DNA of 64,000 bases from Anopheles merus (taxonomy: Eukaryota > Arthropoda > Insecta > Diptera > Culicidae). A program made the translations under genes and the position numbers. The notes below the pieces were generated by a model. The model did no database searches, had not been told where the DNA came from, and worked only from the letters and a program-made list of their open reading frames with translations. The stretch covers positions 1 through 64,000 of the forward strand of contig NW_024427781.1 in assembly GCF_017562075.2 (NCBI RefSeq). The letters run 5' to 3'. Position 1 is the stretch's first letter, and the number at the start of each line of letters is the position of its first letter. Positions 9,618 through 23,305 of this stretch are shown piece after piece.

Positions 9618-11446
9618 ATGCAGCCTAAATCAAAGCTGTTTAATAAACAAATGGTTTGTTTTTAATACATTGCAGAGCGAAGACAACGTCTTTTGCTTTG
9701 TTTCTTGGATTTGTTTCGTCCGGCACCAGGCGTCTCCATCGAACTCCGGTTTGTATTTTTCTTTTTCTTCGAACTCATTGTGTCCCCGACGGGTGCTGAA
9801 CTACATTTTACGCTTGCAAATACCAAGTTCTAGCGAGGTCGCACCACGGGAACTGTGCGCTGCTGTTAGTTTTCGATATTTCTGCAATATTTGCATTTTT
9901 GTTAAGAAATCCCAAAAATCGTCAATATCTCGAAAAGTAAGCGTTGTAAAGGAAATTTTGACTTTATGTTGAACGCTTAAAATGACCCCATTTACCCGAA
10001 AATGTACTCGAAATGCACTTTCAAGACACTCGATTTCGCCCCAACTCACCCCCTAATAAGGGTGCAGGGGGTGCCAGGGGGTGCCAGGGGATGCAAAGGG
10101 GTGGGGGGTGTAGAGGGTCACTCACCCTACCCCCTCCACCCCCTACCCCACCCCTGCCCCCCTTCCCTGTATAACCCCCATATCCAGTCATCTGTCCATA
10201 TGGTCTACCCAGTTCCTTGTTTTCTATTTGCATTTTCGGGGCCCGCCTAACGGTTTTTATTCAAAAATTGTACTAACACTTACAGCCGCGGGCTTTTTTT
10301 AGCCGGTTTTTCGCCAATAACTCCCGAACGGTGCGTCCTAGCCAGAAGTGATGTATGGGGCGATGGTAGGGCCCGGGGTAATACACCTTCCCTCCTCATG
10401 CCCCCACCCCCTCCGACCACCCCCTCCCCTCTAGGGGCGAAAAACGCGATTTTTCTATCTTTTGATCGGCGCATGCAAATCAAAAACTTATTTGAAGTTT
10501 TCGACGCCTTTTTCCACCAGGAACAACATACCGAAATTTGGTTCATTTTCCTGGGCGTCTACATAAGTTACACCCCCCCGCGCGTTTCGTAGAGGGACTT
10601 CGGGCCCGATTTTGAGTAATGAGTTTTGCTCGTACATAGGCAAATGATATATGAAATTTGGTCTACTCCGCGAGCCCTTTTCAACTAGGGTAATGGATCC
10701 GGGATCGGGAAAAGTTTCCGGTGTACCTGTGTGTAAAAGGGTGAAATTTTCACAAAAAAACACGTTTTTCGGCCCGTAGTCGAGCGGAGTGTTTCCTACG
10801 AGGGCGCTTGTAAGACAAAAGTTGCACAACTCGTCAAGACGCATCCGCCGGTATCTAATATAGCGCTATATTAGCTTCCGCTCGTGAGTTACAGCCCTCC
10901 AAAGTTGCGATTTTCCGTTTTTCCTCTCCGGCAGTATGGGGCAGGGGGTGAGCGGAGGTGCAGTACCCCACCAGCGGATAGTACTCGTCAAGACGCTTCC
11001 AACGGTACCCTGGGCGCGCTTGTATTAGCTCGCGTTCGAAAGTTATGCTCATATAAAGGGCCATTGCGGGGGTGGAAAATCGCGTTTTTGGCCCACTTTG
11101 ACCGTGAATACCGTCGAAACGTTGCGTCCGAAGCCATTGCATGCTTTGGCAATCTTGTAGAGCTACTCAAGCGCTATCGAAATTTGTATTCATGCACGTT
11201 TCTGTGGTGCAAAACATTCGCACAGTATGCGTTTGAAGTGAACAATTTTTTGCTGAAGAATCGCTAATAACAAAAGTGTATCCAACATACGAATTTGAAC
11301 TTTGGAACAACTTTGGAAGTCATACCAAGTGCATCCAAAGTACCAAAAATCACTTTGAAACAACTTTGGAAGTCATACCAAGTGCATCCAACATACTTGC
11401 AAACACTTTGACATGACTTCCAACGACATAAAAATTGTAAATTAAC
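9618..11446 (+). repeat. 1.83-kb satellite spacer, copy 2
   Basis: 1829 bp. Shares with copy 1 the intact 20-bp palindrome (10855-10874), GGGGATGCAAA and GTGTAGAGGG, and shares with copies 3-12 the bases CCGAACGGTGCG and CATACCGAAA. It is therefore intermediate between the diverged left copy and the homogenised set. It has the TATTTGC subtype marker, a private CAACTAGGGTAA (others CAACTGGGGTAA), and a private version of the last 53-bp repeat (AACTTTGGAAGTC where others have AACCTTGGAAATC). Confidence 0.93.
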
Positions 11447-14400
11447 AAAGATTTATGCTGTCTGGACAACATAGAGCATAAATTTATGCTACAGAGCCTT
11501 CGCAACATAGATTTATGCTGTCTGGACAACATAGAGCATAAATTTATGCTACATAGCCTCCGCAACATAGATTTATGCTGTCTGGACAACAAAGAGCATA
11601 AATTTATGCTACAGAACCTCTGCTGCATAGATTTATGCTGTCTAGACAACATAGAGCATATATTTATGCTGCAGAGCCTCCGAAACATAGATTTATGCTG
11701 TCTGGACAACATAGAGCATAAATTTATGCTACAGAGCCTCCGCAACATAGATTTATGATTTCTGGACAACATAGAGCATAAATTTATGCTACAGAGCCTC
11801 CGCAACATAGATTTATGCTGTCTGGACAACATAGAGCATAAATTTATACTACAGAGCCTTCGCAACATAGATTTATGATTTCTGGACAACAAAGAGCATA
11901 AATTTATGCTACAGAACCTCTGCTGCATAGATTTATGCTGTCTAGACAACATAGAGCATAAATTTATGCTACAGAGCCTTCGCAACATAGATTTATGCTG
12001 TCTGGACAACATAGAGCATAAATTTATGCTACAGAGCCTCTGCAACATAGATTTATGCTGTCTGGACAACAAAGAGCATAAATTTATGCTACAGAGCCTT
12101 CGCAACATAATTTATGCTGTCTGGACAACATAGAGCATAAATTTATGCTACAGAGCCTCCGCAACATAGATTTATGCTGTCTGGACAACAAAGAGCATAA
12201 ATTCATGCTACAGAGCCTCTGCAACATAGATTTATGCTGTCTGGACATTAAAGAGCATAAATTTATACTACAGAGCCTTCGCAACATAGATTTATGCTGT
12301 CTGGACAACATAGAGCATAAATTTATGCTACAGAGCCTCCGCAACTTAGATTTATGCTGTCTGGACAACATAGAGCATAAATTTATGCTACAGAGCCTCT
12401 GCAACATAGATTTATGCTGTCTGGACAACAAAGAGCATACATTTATGCTGCAGAGCCTCCGCAACATAGATTAATGCTGTCTGGACAACATAGAGCATAA
12501 ATTTATGCTACAGAGCCTCCGCAACATAGATTTATGCTGTCTGGACAACATAGAGCATAAATTTATGCTACAGAGCCTCTGCAGCATAGATTTATGCTGT
12601 CTGGACAACATAGAGCATACATTTATGCTACAGAGCCTCTGCAACATAGATTTATGCTGTCTGGACAAAAAAGAGCATAAATTTATGCTACAGAGCCTCC
12701 GCAACATAGATTTATGCTTTCTGGACAACATAGAGCATAAATTTATGCTACAGAGCCTTCGCAACATAAATTTATGCTGTCTGGACAACATAGAGCATAA
12801 ATTTATGCTACAGAGCCTCCGCAACATAGATTTATGCTGTCTGGACAACAAAGAGCATAAATTCATGCTACAGAGCCTCTGCAACATAGATTTATGCTGT
12901 CTGGACATTAAAGAGCATAAATTTATACTACAGAGCCTTCGCAACATAGATTTATGCTGTCTGGACAACATAGAGCATAAATTTATGCTACAGAGCCTCC
13001 GCAACATAGATTTATGCTGTCTGGACAACATAGAGCATAAATTTATGCTACAGAGCCTCCGCAACATAGATTTATGCTGTCTGGACAACATAGAGCATAA
13101 ATTTATGCTACAGAGCCTCTGCAGCATAGATTTATGCTGTCTGGACAACATAGAGCATACATTTATGCTACAGAGCCTCTGCAACATAGATTTATGCTGT
13201 CTGGATAAAAAAGAGCATAAATTTATGCTACAGAGCCTCCGCAACATAGATTTATGCTGTCTGGACAACAAAGAGCATAAATTTATGCTACAGAGCCTTC
13301 GCAACATAGATTTATGCTGTCTGGACAACATAGAGCATAAATTTATGCTACAGAGCCTCCGCAACATAGATTTATGCTGTCTGGACAACATAGAGCATAA
13401 ATTTATGCTACAGAGCCTCTGCAGCATAGATTTATGCTGTCTGGACAACATAGAGCATACATTTATGCTACAGAGCCTCTGCAACATAGATTTATGCTGT
13501 CTGGATAAAAAGAGCATAAATTTATGCTACAGAGCCTCCGCAACATATATTTATGCTTTCTGGACAACAAAGAGCATACATTTATGCTGCAGAGCCTCCG
13601 CAACATAGATTTATGCTGTCTGGACAACAAAGAGCATACATTTATGCTACAGAGCCTTCGCAACATAGATTTATGCTGTCTGGACAACATAGAGCATAAA
13701 CTTATGCTACAGAGCCTCTGCAGCATAGATTTATGCTGTCTGGACAACATAGCGCATAAATTTATGCTACAGAGCCTCTGCAACATAGATTTATGCTGTC
13801 TGGACAACATAGAGCATAAATTTATGCTACAGAGCCTCTGCAACATAGATTTATGCTGTCTGGACAACAAAGAGCATACATTTATGCTGCAGAGCCTCCG
13901 CAACATAGATTAATGCTGTCTGGACAACATAGAGCATAAATTTATGCTACAGAGCCTCCGCAACATAGATTTATGCTGTCTGGACAACATAGAGCATAAA
14001 TTTATGCTACAGAGCCTCTGCAGCATAGATTTATGCTGTCTGGACAACATAGAGCATACATTTATGCTACAGAGCCTCTGCAACATAGATTTATGCTGTC
14101 TGGATAAAAAAGAGCATAAATTTATGCTACAGAGCCTCTGCAACATAGATTTATGCTGTCTGGACAACAAAGAGCATATATTTATGCTGCAGAGCCTCCG
14201 CAACATAGATTTATGCTGTCTGGACAACATAGAGCATAAATTTATGCTACAGAGCCTCCGCAACATAGATTTATGCTGTCTGGACAACATAGAGCATAAA
14301 TTTATGCTACAGAGCCTCCGCAACATAGATTTATGCTGTCTGGACAACATAGAGCATAAATTTATGCTACAGAGCCTCGCAACATAGATTTATGCTGTCT

Positions 14401-15635
14401 GGACAACATAGAGCATAAATTTATGCTACAGAGCCTCTGCAACATAGATTTATGCTGTCTAGACAACATAGAGCATACATTTATGCTACAGAGCCTTCGC
14501 AACATAGATTTATGCTGTCTGGACAACATAGAGCATAAATTTATGCTACAGAGCCTCCGCAACATAGATTTATGCTGTCTGGACAACATAGAGCATAAAT
14601 TTATGCTACAGAGCCTTCGCAACATAGATTTATGCTGTCTGGACAACATAGAGCATAAATTTATGCTACAGAGCCTCCGCAACATAGATTTATGCTGTCT
14701 GGACAACATAGAGCATAAATTTATGCTACAGAGCCTCCGCAACATAGATTTATGCTGTCTGGACAACAAAGAGCATAAATTTATGCTACAGAGCCTCCGA
14801 AACATAGATTTATGCTGTCTGGACAACATAGAGCATAAATTTATGCTACAGAGCCTCCGCAACATAGATTTATGCTGTCTGGACAACATAGAGCATAAAT
14901 TTATGCTACAGAGCCTTCGCAACATAGATTTATGCTGTCTGGACAACATAGAGCATAAATTTATGCTACAGAGCCTCCGCAACATAGATTTATGCTGTCT
15001 GGACAACATAGAGCATAAATTTATGCTACAGAGCCTCCGCAGCATAGATTTATGCTGTCTGGACAACATAGAGCATAAATTTATGCTACAGAGCCTCCGC
15101 AACATAGATTTATGCTGTCTGGACAACATAGAGCATAAATTTATGCTACAGAGCCTCCGCAACATAGATTTATGCTGTCTGGACAACATAGAGCATAAAT
15201 TTATGCTACAGAGCCTCCGCAACATAGATTTATGCTGTCTGGACAACATAGAGCATAAATTTATGCTACAGAGCCTCCGCAACATAGATTTATGCTGTCT
15301 GGACAACATAGAGCATAAATTTATGCTACAGAGCCTCCGCAGCATAGATTTAAGCTGTCTGGACAACAAAGATCATAAATTTATGCTACAGAGCCTCCGA
15401 AACATAGATTTATGCTTCTGGACAACATAGAGCATAAATTTATGCTACATAGCCTCCGCAACATAGATTTATGCTGTCTGGACAACATAGAGCATAAATT
15501 TATGCTACAGAGCCTCCGCAACATAGATTTATGCTGTCTGGACAACATAGAGCATAATTTTATGCTACAGAGCCTCCGCAACATAGATTTATGCTGTCTG
15601 GACAACATAGAGCATAAATTTATACTACAGAGCAT
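11447..15635 (+). repeat. 60-bp satellite array 3 (~70 monomers)
   Basis: 4189 bp. The left half holds variant-rich monomers in an order similar to later arrays but without the full 660-bp block. From about 14200 to 15340 there is a run of some 19 nearly canonical monomers, the most uniform stretch in the window. Single-base deletions lie near 12109, 13510, 14378 and 15415. The one near 12109 (CAACATAATTTATGC) recurs in array 10. Confidence 0.95.
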
Positions 15636-17466
15636 ATGCAGCCTAAATCAAAGCTGTTTAATAAACAAATGGTTTGTTTTTAATACATTGCAGAGCGAAG
15701 ACAACGTCTTTTGCTTTGTTTCTTGGATTTGTTTCGTCCGGCACCAGGCGTCTCCATCGAACTCCGGTTTGTATTTTTCTTTTTCTTCGAACTCATTGTG
15801 TCCCCGACGGGTGCTGAACTACATTTTACGCTTGCAAATACCAAGTTCTAGCGAGGTCGCACCACGGGAACTGTGCGCTGCTGTTAGTTTTCGATATTTC
15901 TGCAATATTTGCATTTTTGTTAAGAAATCCCAAAAATCGTCAATATCTCGAAAAGTAAGCGTTGTAAAGGAAATTTTGACTTTATGTTGAACGCTTAAAA
16001 TGACCCCATTTACCCGAAAATGTACTCGAAATGCACTTTCAAGACACTCGATTTCGCCCCAACTCACCCCCTAATAAGGGTGCAGGGGGGTGCCAGGGGG
16101 TGCCAGGGAGATGCAAAGGGGTGGGGGGTGCAGAGGGTCACTCACCCTACCCCCTCCACCCCCTACCCCACCCCTGCCCCCCTTCACTGTATAACCCCCA
16201 TATCCAGTCATCTGTCCATATGGTCTACCCAGTTCCTTGTTTTCTATTTGCATTTTCGGGGCCCGCCTAACGGTTTTTATTCAAAAATTGTACTAACACT
16301 TACAGCCGCGGGCTTTTTTTAGCCGGTTTTTCGCCAATAACTCCCGAACGGTGCGTCCTAGCCAGAAGTGATGTATGGGGCGATGGTAGGGCCCGGGGTA
16401 ATACACCTTCCCTCCTCATGCCCCCACCCCCTCCGACCACCCCCTCCCCTCTAGGGGCGAAAAACGCGATTTTTCTATCTTTTGATCGGCGCATGCAAAT
16501 CAAAAACTTATTTGAAGTTTTCGACGCCTTTTTCCACCAGGAACAACATACCGAAATTTGGTTCATTTTCCTGGGCGTCTACATAAGTTACACCCCCCCG
16601 CGCGTTTCGTAGAGGGACTTCGGGCCCGATTTTGAGTAATGAGTTTTGCTCGTACATAGGCAAATGATATATGAAATTTGGTCTACTCCGCGAGCCCTTT
16701 TCAACTGGGGTAATGGATCCGGGATCGGGAAAAGTTTCCGGTGTACCTGTGTGTAAAAGGGTGAAATTTTCACAAAAAAACACGTTTTTCGGCCCGTAGT
16801 CGAGCGGAGTGTTTCCTACGAGGGCGCTTGTAAGACAAAAGTTGCACAACTCGTCAAGACGCATCCGCCGGTATCTAATGTAGCGCTATATTAGCTTCCG
16901 CTCGTGAGTTACAGCCCTCCAAAGTTGCGATTTTCCGTTTTTCCTCTCCGGCAGTATGGGGCAGGGGGTGAGCGGAGGTGCAGTACCCCACCAGCGGATA
17001 GTACTCGTCAAGACGCTTCCAACGGTACCCTGGGCGCGCTTGTATTAGCTCGCGTTCGAAAGTTATGCTCATATAAAGGGCCATTGCGGGGGTGGAAAAT
17101 CGCGTTTTTGGCCCACTTTGACCGTGAATACCGTCGAAACGTTGCGTCCGAAGCCATTGCATGCTTTGGCAATCTTGTAGAGCTACTCAAGCGCTATCGA
17201 AATTTGTATTCATGCACGTTTCTGTGGTGCAAAACATTCGCACAGTATGCGTTTGAAGTGAACAATTTTTTGCTGAAGAATCGCTAATAACAAAAGTGTA
17301 TCCAACATACGAATTTGAACTTTGGAACAACTTTGGAAGTCATACCAAGTGCATCCAAAGTACCAAAAATTACTTTGAAACAACCTTGGAAATCATACCA
17401 AGTGCATCCAACATACTTGCAAACACTTTGACATGACTTCCAACGACATAAAAATTGTAAATTAAC
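15636..17466 (+). repeat. 1.83-kb satellite spacer, copy 3
   Basis: 1831 bp, the length shared by copies 3-10. Carries the derived states of copies 3-12: GGGAGATGCAAA, GTGCAGAGGG, CTTCACTGTA and the broken palindrome (16875-16894). Subtype marker TATTTGC. I saw no difference from copy 4 in the parts compared. Confidence 0.93.
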
Positions 17467-20400
17467 AAAGATTTATGCTGTCTGGACAACATAGAGCATA
17501 AATTTATGCTACAGAGCCTTCGCAACATAGATTTATGCTGTCTGGACAACATAGAGCATAAATTTATGCTACATAGCCTCCGCAACATAGATTTATGCTG
17601 TCTGGACAACAAAGAGCATAAATTTATGCTACAGAACCTCTGCTGCATAGATTTATGCTGTCTAGACAACATAGAGCAAAAATTTATGCTACAGAGCCTC
17701 CGCAACATAGATTTATGCTGTCTGGACAACATAGAGCATAAATTTATACTACAGAGCCTCCGCAACATAGATTTATGCTGTCTGGACAACATAGAGCATA
17801 AATTTATACTACAGAGCCTTCGCAACATAGATTTATGATTTCTGGACAACAAAGAGCATAAATTTATGCTACAGAACCTCTGCTGCATAGATTTATGCTG
17901 TCTAGACAACATAGAGCATAAATTTATGCTACAGAGCCTTCGCAACATAGATTTATGCTGTCTGGACAACATAGAGCATAAATTTATGCTACAGAGCCTC
18001 TGCAACATAGATTTATGCTGTCTGGACAACAAAGAGCATAAATTTATGCTACAGAGCCTTCGCAACATAAATTTATGCTGTCTGGACAACATAGAGCATA
18101 AATTTATGCTACAGAGCCTCCGCAACATAGATTTATGCTGTCTGGACAACAAAGAGCATAAATTCATGCTACAGAGCCTCTGCAACATAGATTTATGCTG
18201 TCTGGACATTAAAGAGCATAAATTTATACTACAGAGCCTTCGCAACATAGATTTATGCTGTCTGGACAACATAGAGCATAAATTTATGCTACAGAGCCTC
18301 CGCAACTTAGATTTATGCTGTCTGGACAACATAGAGCATAAATTTATGCTACAGAGCCTCTGCAACATAGATTTATGCTGTCTGGACAACAAAGAGCATA
18401 CATTTATGCTGCAGAGCCTCCGCAACATAGATTAATGCTGTCTGGACAACATAGAGCATAAATTTATGCTACAGAGCCTCCGCAACATAGATTTATGCTG
18501 TCTGGACAACATAGAGCATAAATTTATGCTACAGAGCCTCTGCAGCATAGATTTATGCTGTCTGGACAACATAGAGCATACATTTATGCTACAGAGCCTC
18601 TGCAACATAGATTTATGCTGTCTGGATAAAAAAGAGCATAAATTTATGCTACAGAGCCTCCGCAACATATATTTATGCTTTCTGGACAACAAAGAGCATA
18701 AATTTATGCTACAGAGCCTTCGCAACATAAATTTATGCTGTCTGGACAACATAGAGCATAAATTTATGCTACAGAGCCTCCGCAACATAGATTTATGCTG
18801 TCTGGACAACAAAGAGCATAAATTCATGCTACAGAGCCTCTGCAACATAGATTTATGCTGTCTGGACATTAAAGAGCATAAATTTATACTACAGAGCCTT
18901 CGCAACATAGATTTATGCTGTCTGGACAACATAGAGCATAAATTTATGCTACAGAGCCTCCGCAACTTAGATTTATGCTGTCTGGACAACATAGAGCATA
19001 AATTTATGCTACAGAGCCTCTGCAACATAGATTTATGCTGTCTGGACAACAAAGAGCATACATTTATGCTGCAGAGCCTCCGCAACATAGATTAATGCTG
19101 TCTGGACAACATAGAGCATAAATTTATGCTACAGAGCCTCCGCAACATAGATTTATGCTGTCTGGACAACATAGAGCATAAATTTATGCTACAGAGCCTC
19201 TGCAGCATAGATTTATGCTGTCTGGACAACATAGAGCATACATTTATGCTACAGAGCCTCTGCAACATAGATTTATGCTGTCTGGATAAAAAAGAGCATA
19301 AATTTATGCTACAGAGCCTCCGCAACATAGATTTATGCTGTCTGGACAACATAGAGCATAAATTTATGCTACAGAGCCTCTGCAACATAGATTTATGCTG
19401 TCTGGACAACATAGAGCATAAATTTATGCTACAGAGCCTCTGCAACATAGATTTATGCTGTCTGGACAACAAAGAGCATAAATTTATGCTACAGAGCCTC
19501 TGCAACATAGATTTATGCTGTCTGGACAACATAGAGCATAAATTTATGCTACAGAGCCTCCGCAACATAGATTTATGCTGTCTGGACAACAAAGAGCATA
19601 AATTATGCTACAGAGCCTCTGCAACATAGATTTATGCTGTCTGGACAACAAAGAGCATAAATTTATGCTACAGAGCCTCGCAACATAGATTTATGCTGTC
19701 TGGACAACATAGAGCATAAATTTATGCTACAGAGCCTCCGCAACATAGATTTATGCTGTCTGGACAACATAGAGCATAAATTTATGCTACAGAGCCTCTG
19801 CAACATAGATTTATGCTGTCTGGACAACAAAGAGCATACATTTATGCTGCAGAGCCTCCGCAACATAGATTAATGCTGTCTGGACAACATAGAGCATAAA
19901 TTTATGCTACAGAGCCTCCGCAACATAGATTTATGCTGTCTGGACAACATAGAGCATAAATTTATGCTACAGAGCCTCCGCAACATAGATTTATGCTTCT
20001 GGACAACAAAGAGCATACATTTATGCTACAGAGCCTCCGCAACATAGATTTATGCTGTCTGGACAACAAAGAGCATACATTTATGCTACAGAGCCTTCGC
20101 AACATAGATTTATGCTGTCTGGACAACATAGAGCATAAATTTATGCTACAGAGCCTCTGCAACATAGATTTATGCTGTCTGGACAACATAGCGCATAAAT
20201 TTATGCTACAGAGCCTCTGCAACATAGATTTATGCTGTCTGGACAACATAGAGCATAAATTTATGCTACAGAGCCTCTGCAACATAGATTTATGCTGTCT
20301 GGACAACAAAGAGCATACATTTATGCTACAAAGCCTCCGCAACATAGATTTGCTGTCTGGACAACATAGAGCATAAATTTATGCTACAGAGCCTCCGCAA

Positions 20401-21474
20401 CATAGATTTATGCTGTCTGGACAACATAGAGCATAAATTTATGCTACAGAGCCTCTGCAACATAGATTTATGCTGTCTGGACAACATAGAGCATACATTT
20501 ATGCTACAGAGCCTCTGCAACATAGATTTATGCTGTCTGGACAAAAAAGAGCATAAATTTATGCTACAGAGCCTCTGCAACATAGATTTATGCTGTCTGG
20601 ACAACAAAGAGCATATATTTATGCTACAGAGCCTCCGAAACATAGATTTATGCTGTCTGGACAACATAGAGCATAAATTTATGCTACAGAGCCTCCGCAA
20701 CATAGATTTATGCTTTCTGGACAACATAGAGCATAAATTTATGCTACAGAGCCTCCGCAACATAGATTTATGCTGTCTGGACAACATAGAGCATAAATTT
20801 ATACTACAGAGCCTTCGCAACATAGATTTATGCTGTCTGGACAACAAAGAGCATAAATTTATGCTACAGAACCTCTGCTGCATAGATTTATGCTGTCTGA
20901 CAACATAGAGCATAAATTTATGCTACAGAGCCTTCGCAACATAGATTTATGCTGTCTGGACAACATAGAGCATAAATTTATGCTACAGAGCCTCTGCAAC
21001 ATAGATTTATGCTGTCTGGACAACAAAGAGCATAAATTTATGCTACAGAGCCTTCGCAACATAGATTTATGCTGTCTGGACAACATAGAGCATAAATTTA
21101 TGCTACAGAGCCTCCGCAACTTAGATTTATGCTGTCTGGACAACATAGAGCATAAATTTATGCTACAGAGCCTCCGCAGCATAGATTTAAGCTGTCTGGA
21201 CAAACAAAGATCATAAATTTATGCTACAGAGCCTCCGAAACATAGATTTATGCTTTCTGGACAACATAGAGCATAAACTTATGCTACATAGCCTCCGCAA
21301 CATAGATTTATGCTGTCTGGACAACATAGAGCATAAATTTATGCTACAGAGCCTCCGCAACATAGATTTATGCTGTCTGGACAACATAGAGCATAATTTT
21401 ATGCTACAGAGCCTCCGCAACATAGATTTATGCTGTCTGGACAACATAGAGCATAAATTTATACTACAGAGCAT
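17467..21474 (+). repeat. 60-bp satellite array 4 (~67 monomers)
   Basis: 4008 bp. Starts with the standard order of variants seen in arrays 4-10 (including GCTACATAGCC, CAGAACCTCTGCTGC and TTTATGATTTCTGG monomers) and contains the 660-bp block at 18432-19091. From 19320 to 20360 the order departs from the later arrays, with indels near 19603, 19679, 19997 and 20351 and a further one near 20900. This suggests a rearranged or partly duplicated segment. Confidence 0.95.
18432..19091 (+). repeat. 660-bp higher-order repeat (11 monomers), type example
   Basis: Delimited by two GATTAATGCTG monomers 660 bp apart. Its later monomers repeat, in the same order, a seven-variant series that also ends at 18431: a CATAAATTTATGCTG form, a CATGCTACAG form, a GACATTAAAG form, a TTTATACTACAG form, a CAACTTAG form, a CATACATTTATGCTGC form and the GATTAATG form. 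Equivalent blocks lie at 3994-4653, 24271-24930, 29634-30293, 34819-35478, 40003-40662, 45486-46145, 50848-51507 and 56812-57471. They appear identical or nearly so, except that the array 2 block has small differences. Confidence 0.85.
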
Positions 21475-23305
21475 ATGCAGCCTAAATCAAAGCTGTTTAA
21501 TAAACAAATGGTTTGTTTTTAATACATTGCAGAGCGAAGACAACGTCTTTTGCTTTGTTTCTTGGATTTGTTTCGTCCGGCACCAGGCGTCTCCATCGAA
21601 CTCCGGTTTGTATTTTTCTTTTTCTTCGAACTCATTGTGTCCCCGACGGGTGCTGAACTACATTTTACGCTTGCAAATACCAAGTTCTAGCGAGGTCGCA
21701 CCACGGGAACTGTGCGCTGCTGTTAGTTTTCGATATTTCTGCAATATTTGCATTTTTGTTAAGAAATCCCAAAAATCGTCAATATCTCGAAAAGTAAGCG
21801 TTGTAAAGGAAATTTTGACTTTATGTTGAACGCTTAAAATGACCCCATTTACCCGAAAATGTACTCGAAATGCACTTTCAAGACACTCGATTTCGCCCCA
21901 ACTCACCCCCTAATAAGGGTGCAGGGGGGTGCCAGGGGGTGCCAGGGAGATGCAAAGGGGTGGGGGGTGCAGAGGGTCACTCACCCTACCCCCTCCACCC
22001 CCTACCCCACCCCTGCCCCCCTTCACTGTATAACCCCCATATCCAGTCATCTGTCCATATGGTCTACCCAGTTCCTTGTTTTCTATTTGCATTTTCGGGG
22101 CCCGCCTAACGGTTTTTATTCAAAAATTGTACTAACACTTACAGCCGCGGGCTTTTTTTAGCCGGTTTTTCGCCAATAACTCCCGAACGGTGCGTCCTAG
22201 CCAGAAGTGATGTATGGGGCGATGGTAGGGCCCGGGGTAATACACCTTCCCTCCTCATGCCCCCACCCCCTCCGACCACCCCCTCCCCTCTAGGGGCGAA
22301 AAACGCGATTTTTCTATCTTTTGATCGGCGCATGCAAATCAAAAACTTATTTGAAGTTTTCGACGCCTTTTTCCACCAGGAACAACATACCGAAATTTGG
22401 TTCATTTTCCTGGGCGTCTACATAAGTTACACCCCCCCGCGCGTTTCGTAGAGGGACTTCGGGCCCGATTTTGAGTAATGAGTTTTGCTCGTACATAGGC
22501 AAATGATATATGAAATTTGGTCTACTCCGCGAGCCCTTTTCAACTGGGGTAATGGATCCGGGATCGGGAAAAGTTTCCGGTGTACCTGTGTGTAAAAGGG
22601 TGAAATTTTCACAAAAAAACACGTTTTTCGGCCCGTAGTCGAGCGGAGTGTTTCCTACGAGGGCGCTTGTAAGACAAAAGTTGCACAACTCGTCAAGACG
22701 CATCCGCCGGTATCTAATGTAGCGCTATATTAGCTTCCGCTCGTGAGTTACAGCCCTCCAAAGTTGCGATTTTCCGTTTTTCCTCTCCGGCAGTATGGGG
22801 CAGGGGGTGAGCGGAGGTGCAGTACCCCACCAGCGGATAGTACTCGTCAAGACGCTTCCAACGGTACCCTGGGCGCGCTTGTATTAGCTCGCGTTCGAAA
22901 GTTATGCTCATATAAAGGGCCATTGCGGGGGTGGAAAATCGCGTTTTTGGCCCACTTTGACCGTGAATACCGTCGAAACGTTGCGTCCGAAGCCATTGCA
23001 TGCTTTGGCAATCTTGTAGAGCTACTCAAGCGCTATCGAAATTTGTATTCATGCACGTTTCTGTGGTGCAAAACATTCGCACAGTATGCGTTTGAAGTGA
23101 ACAATTTTTTGCTGAAGAATCGCTAATAACAAAAGTGTATCCAACATACGAATTTGAACTTTGGAACAACTTTGGAAGTCATACCAAGTGCATCCAAAGT
23201 ACCAAAAATTACTTTGAAACAACCTTGGAAATCATACCAAGTGCATCCAACATACTTGCAAACACTTTGACATGACTTCCAACGACATAAAAATTGTAAA
23301 TTAAC
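21475..23305 (+). repeat. 1.83-kb satellite spacer, copy 4
   Basis: 1831 bp, subtype TATTTGC, with the derived bases of copies 3-12. Like copy 3 in every diagnostic position I compared. The same set of short open frames appears because the DNA is a near-identical copy, so their presence says nothing about coding. Confidence 0.93.
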
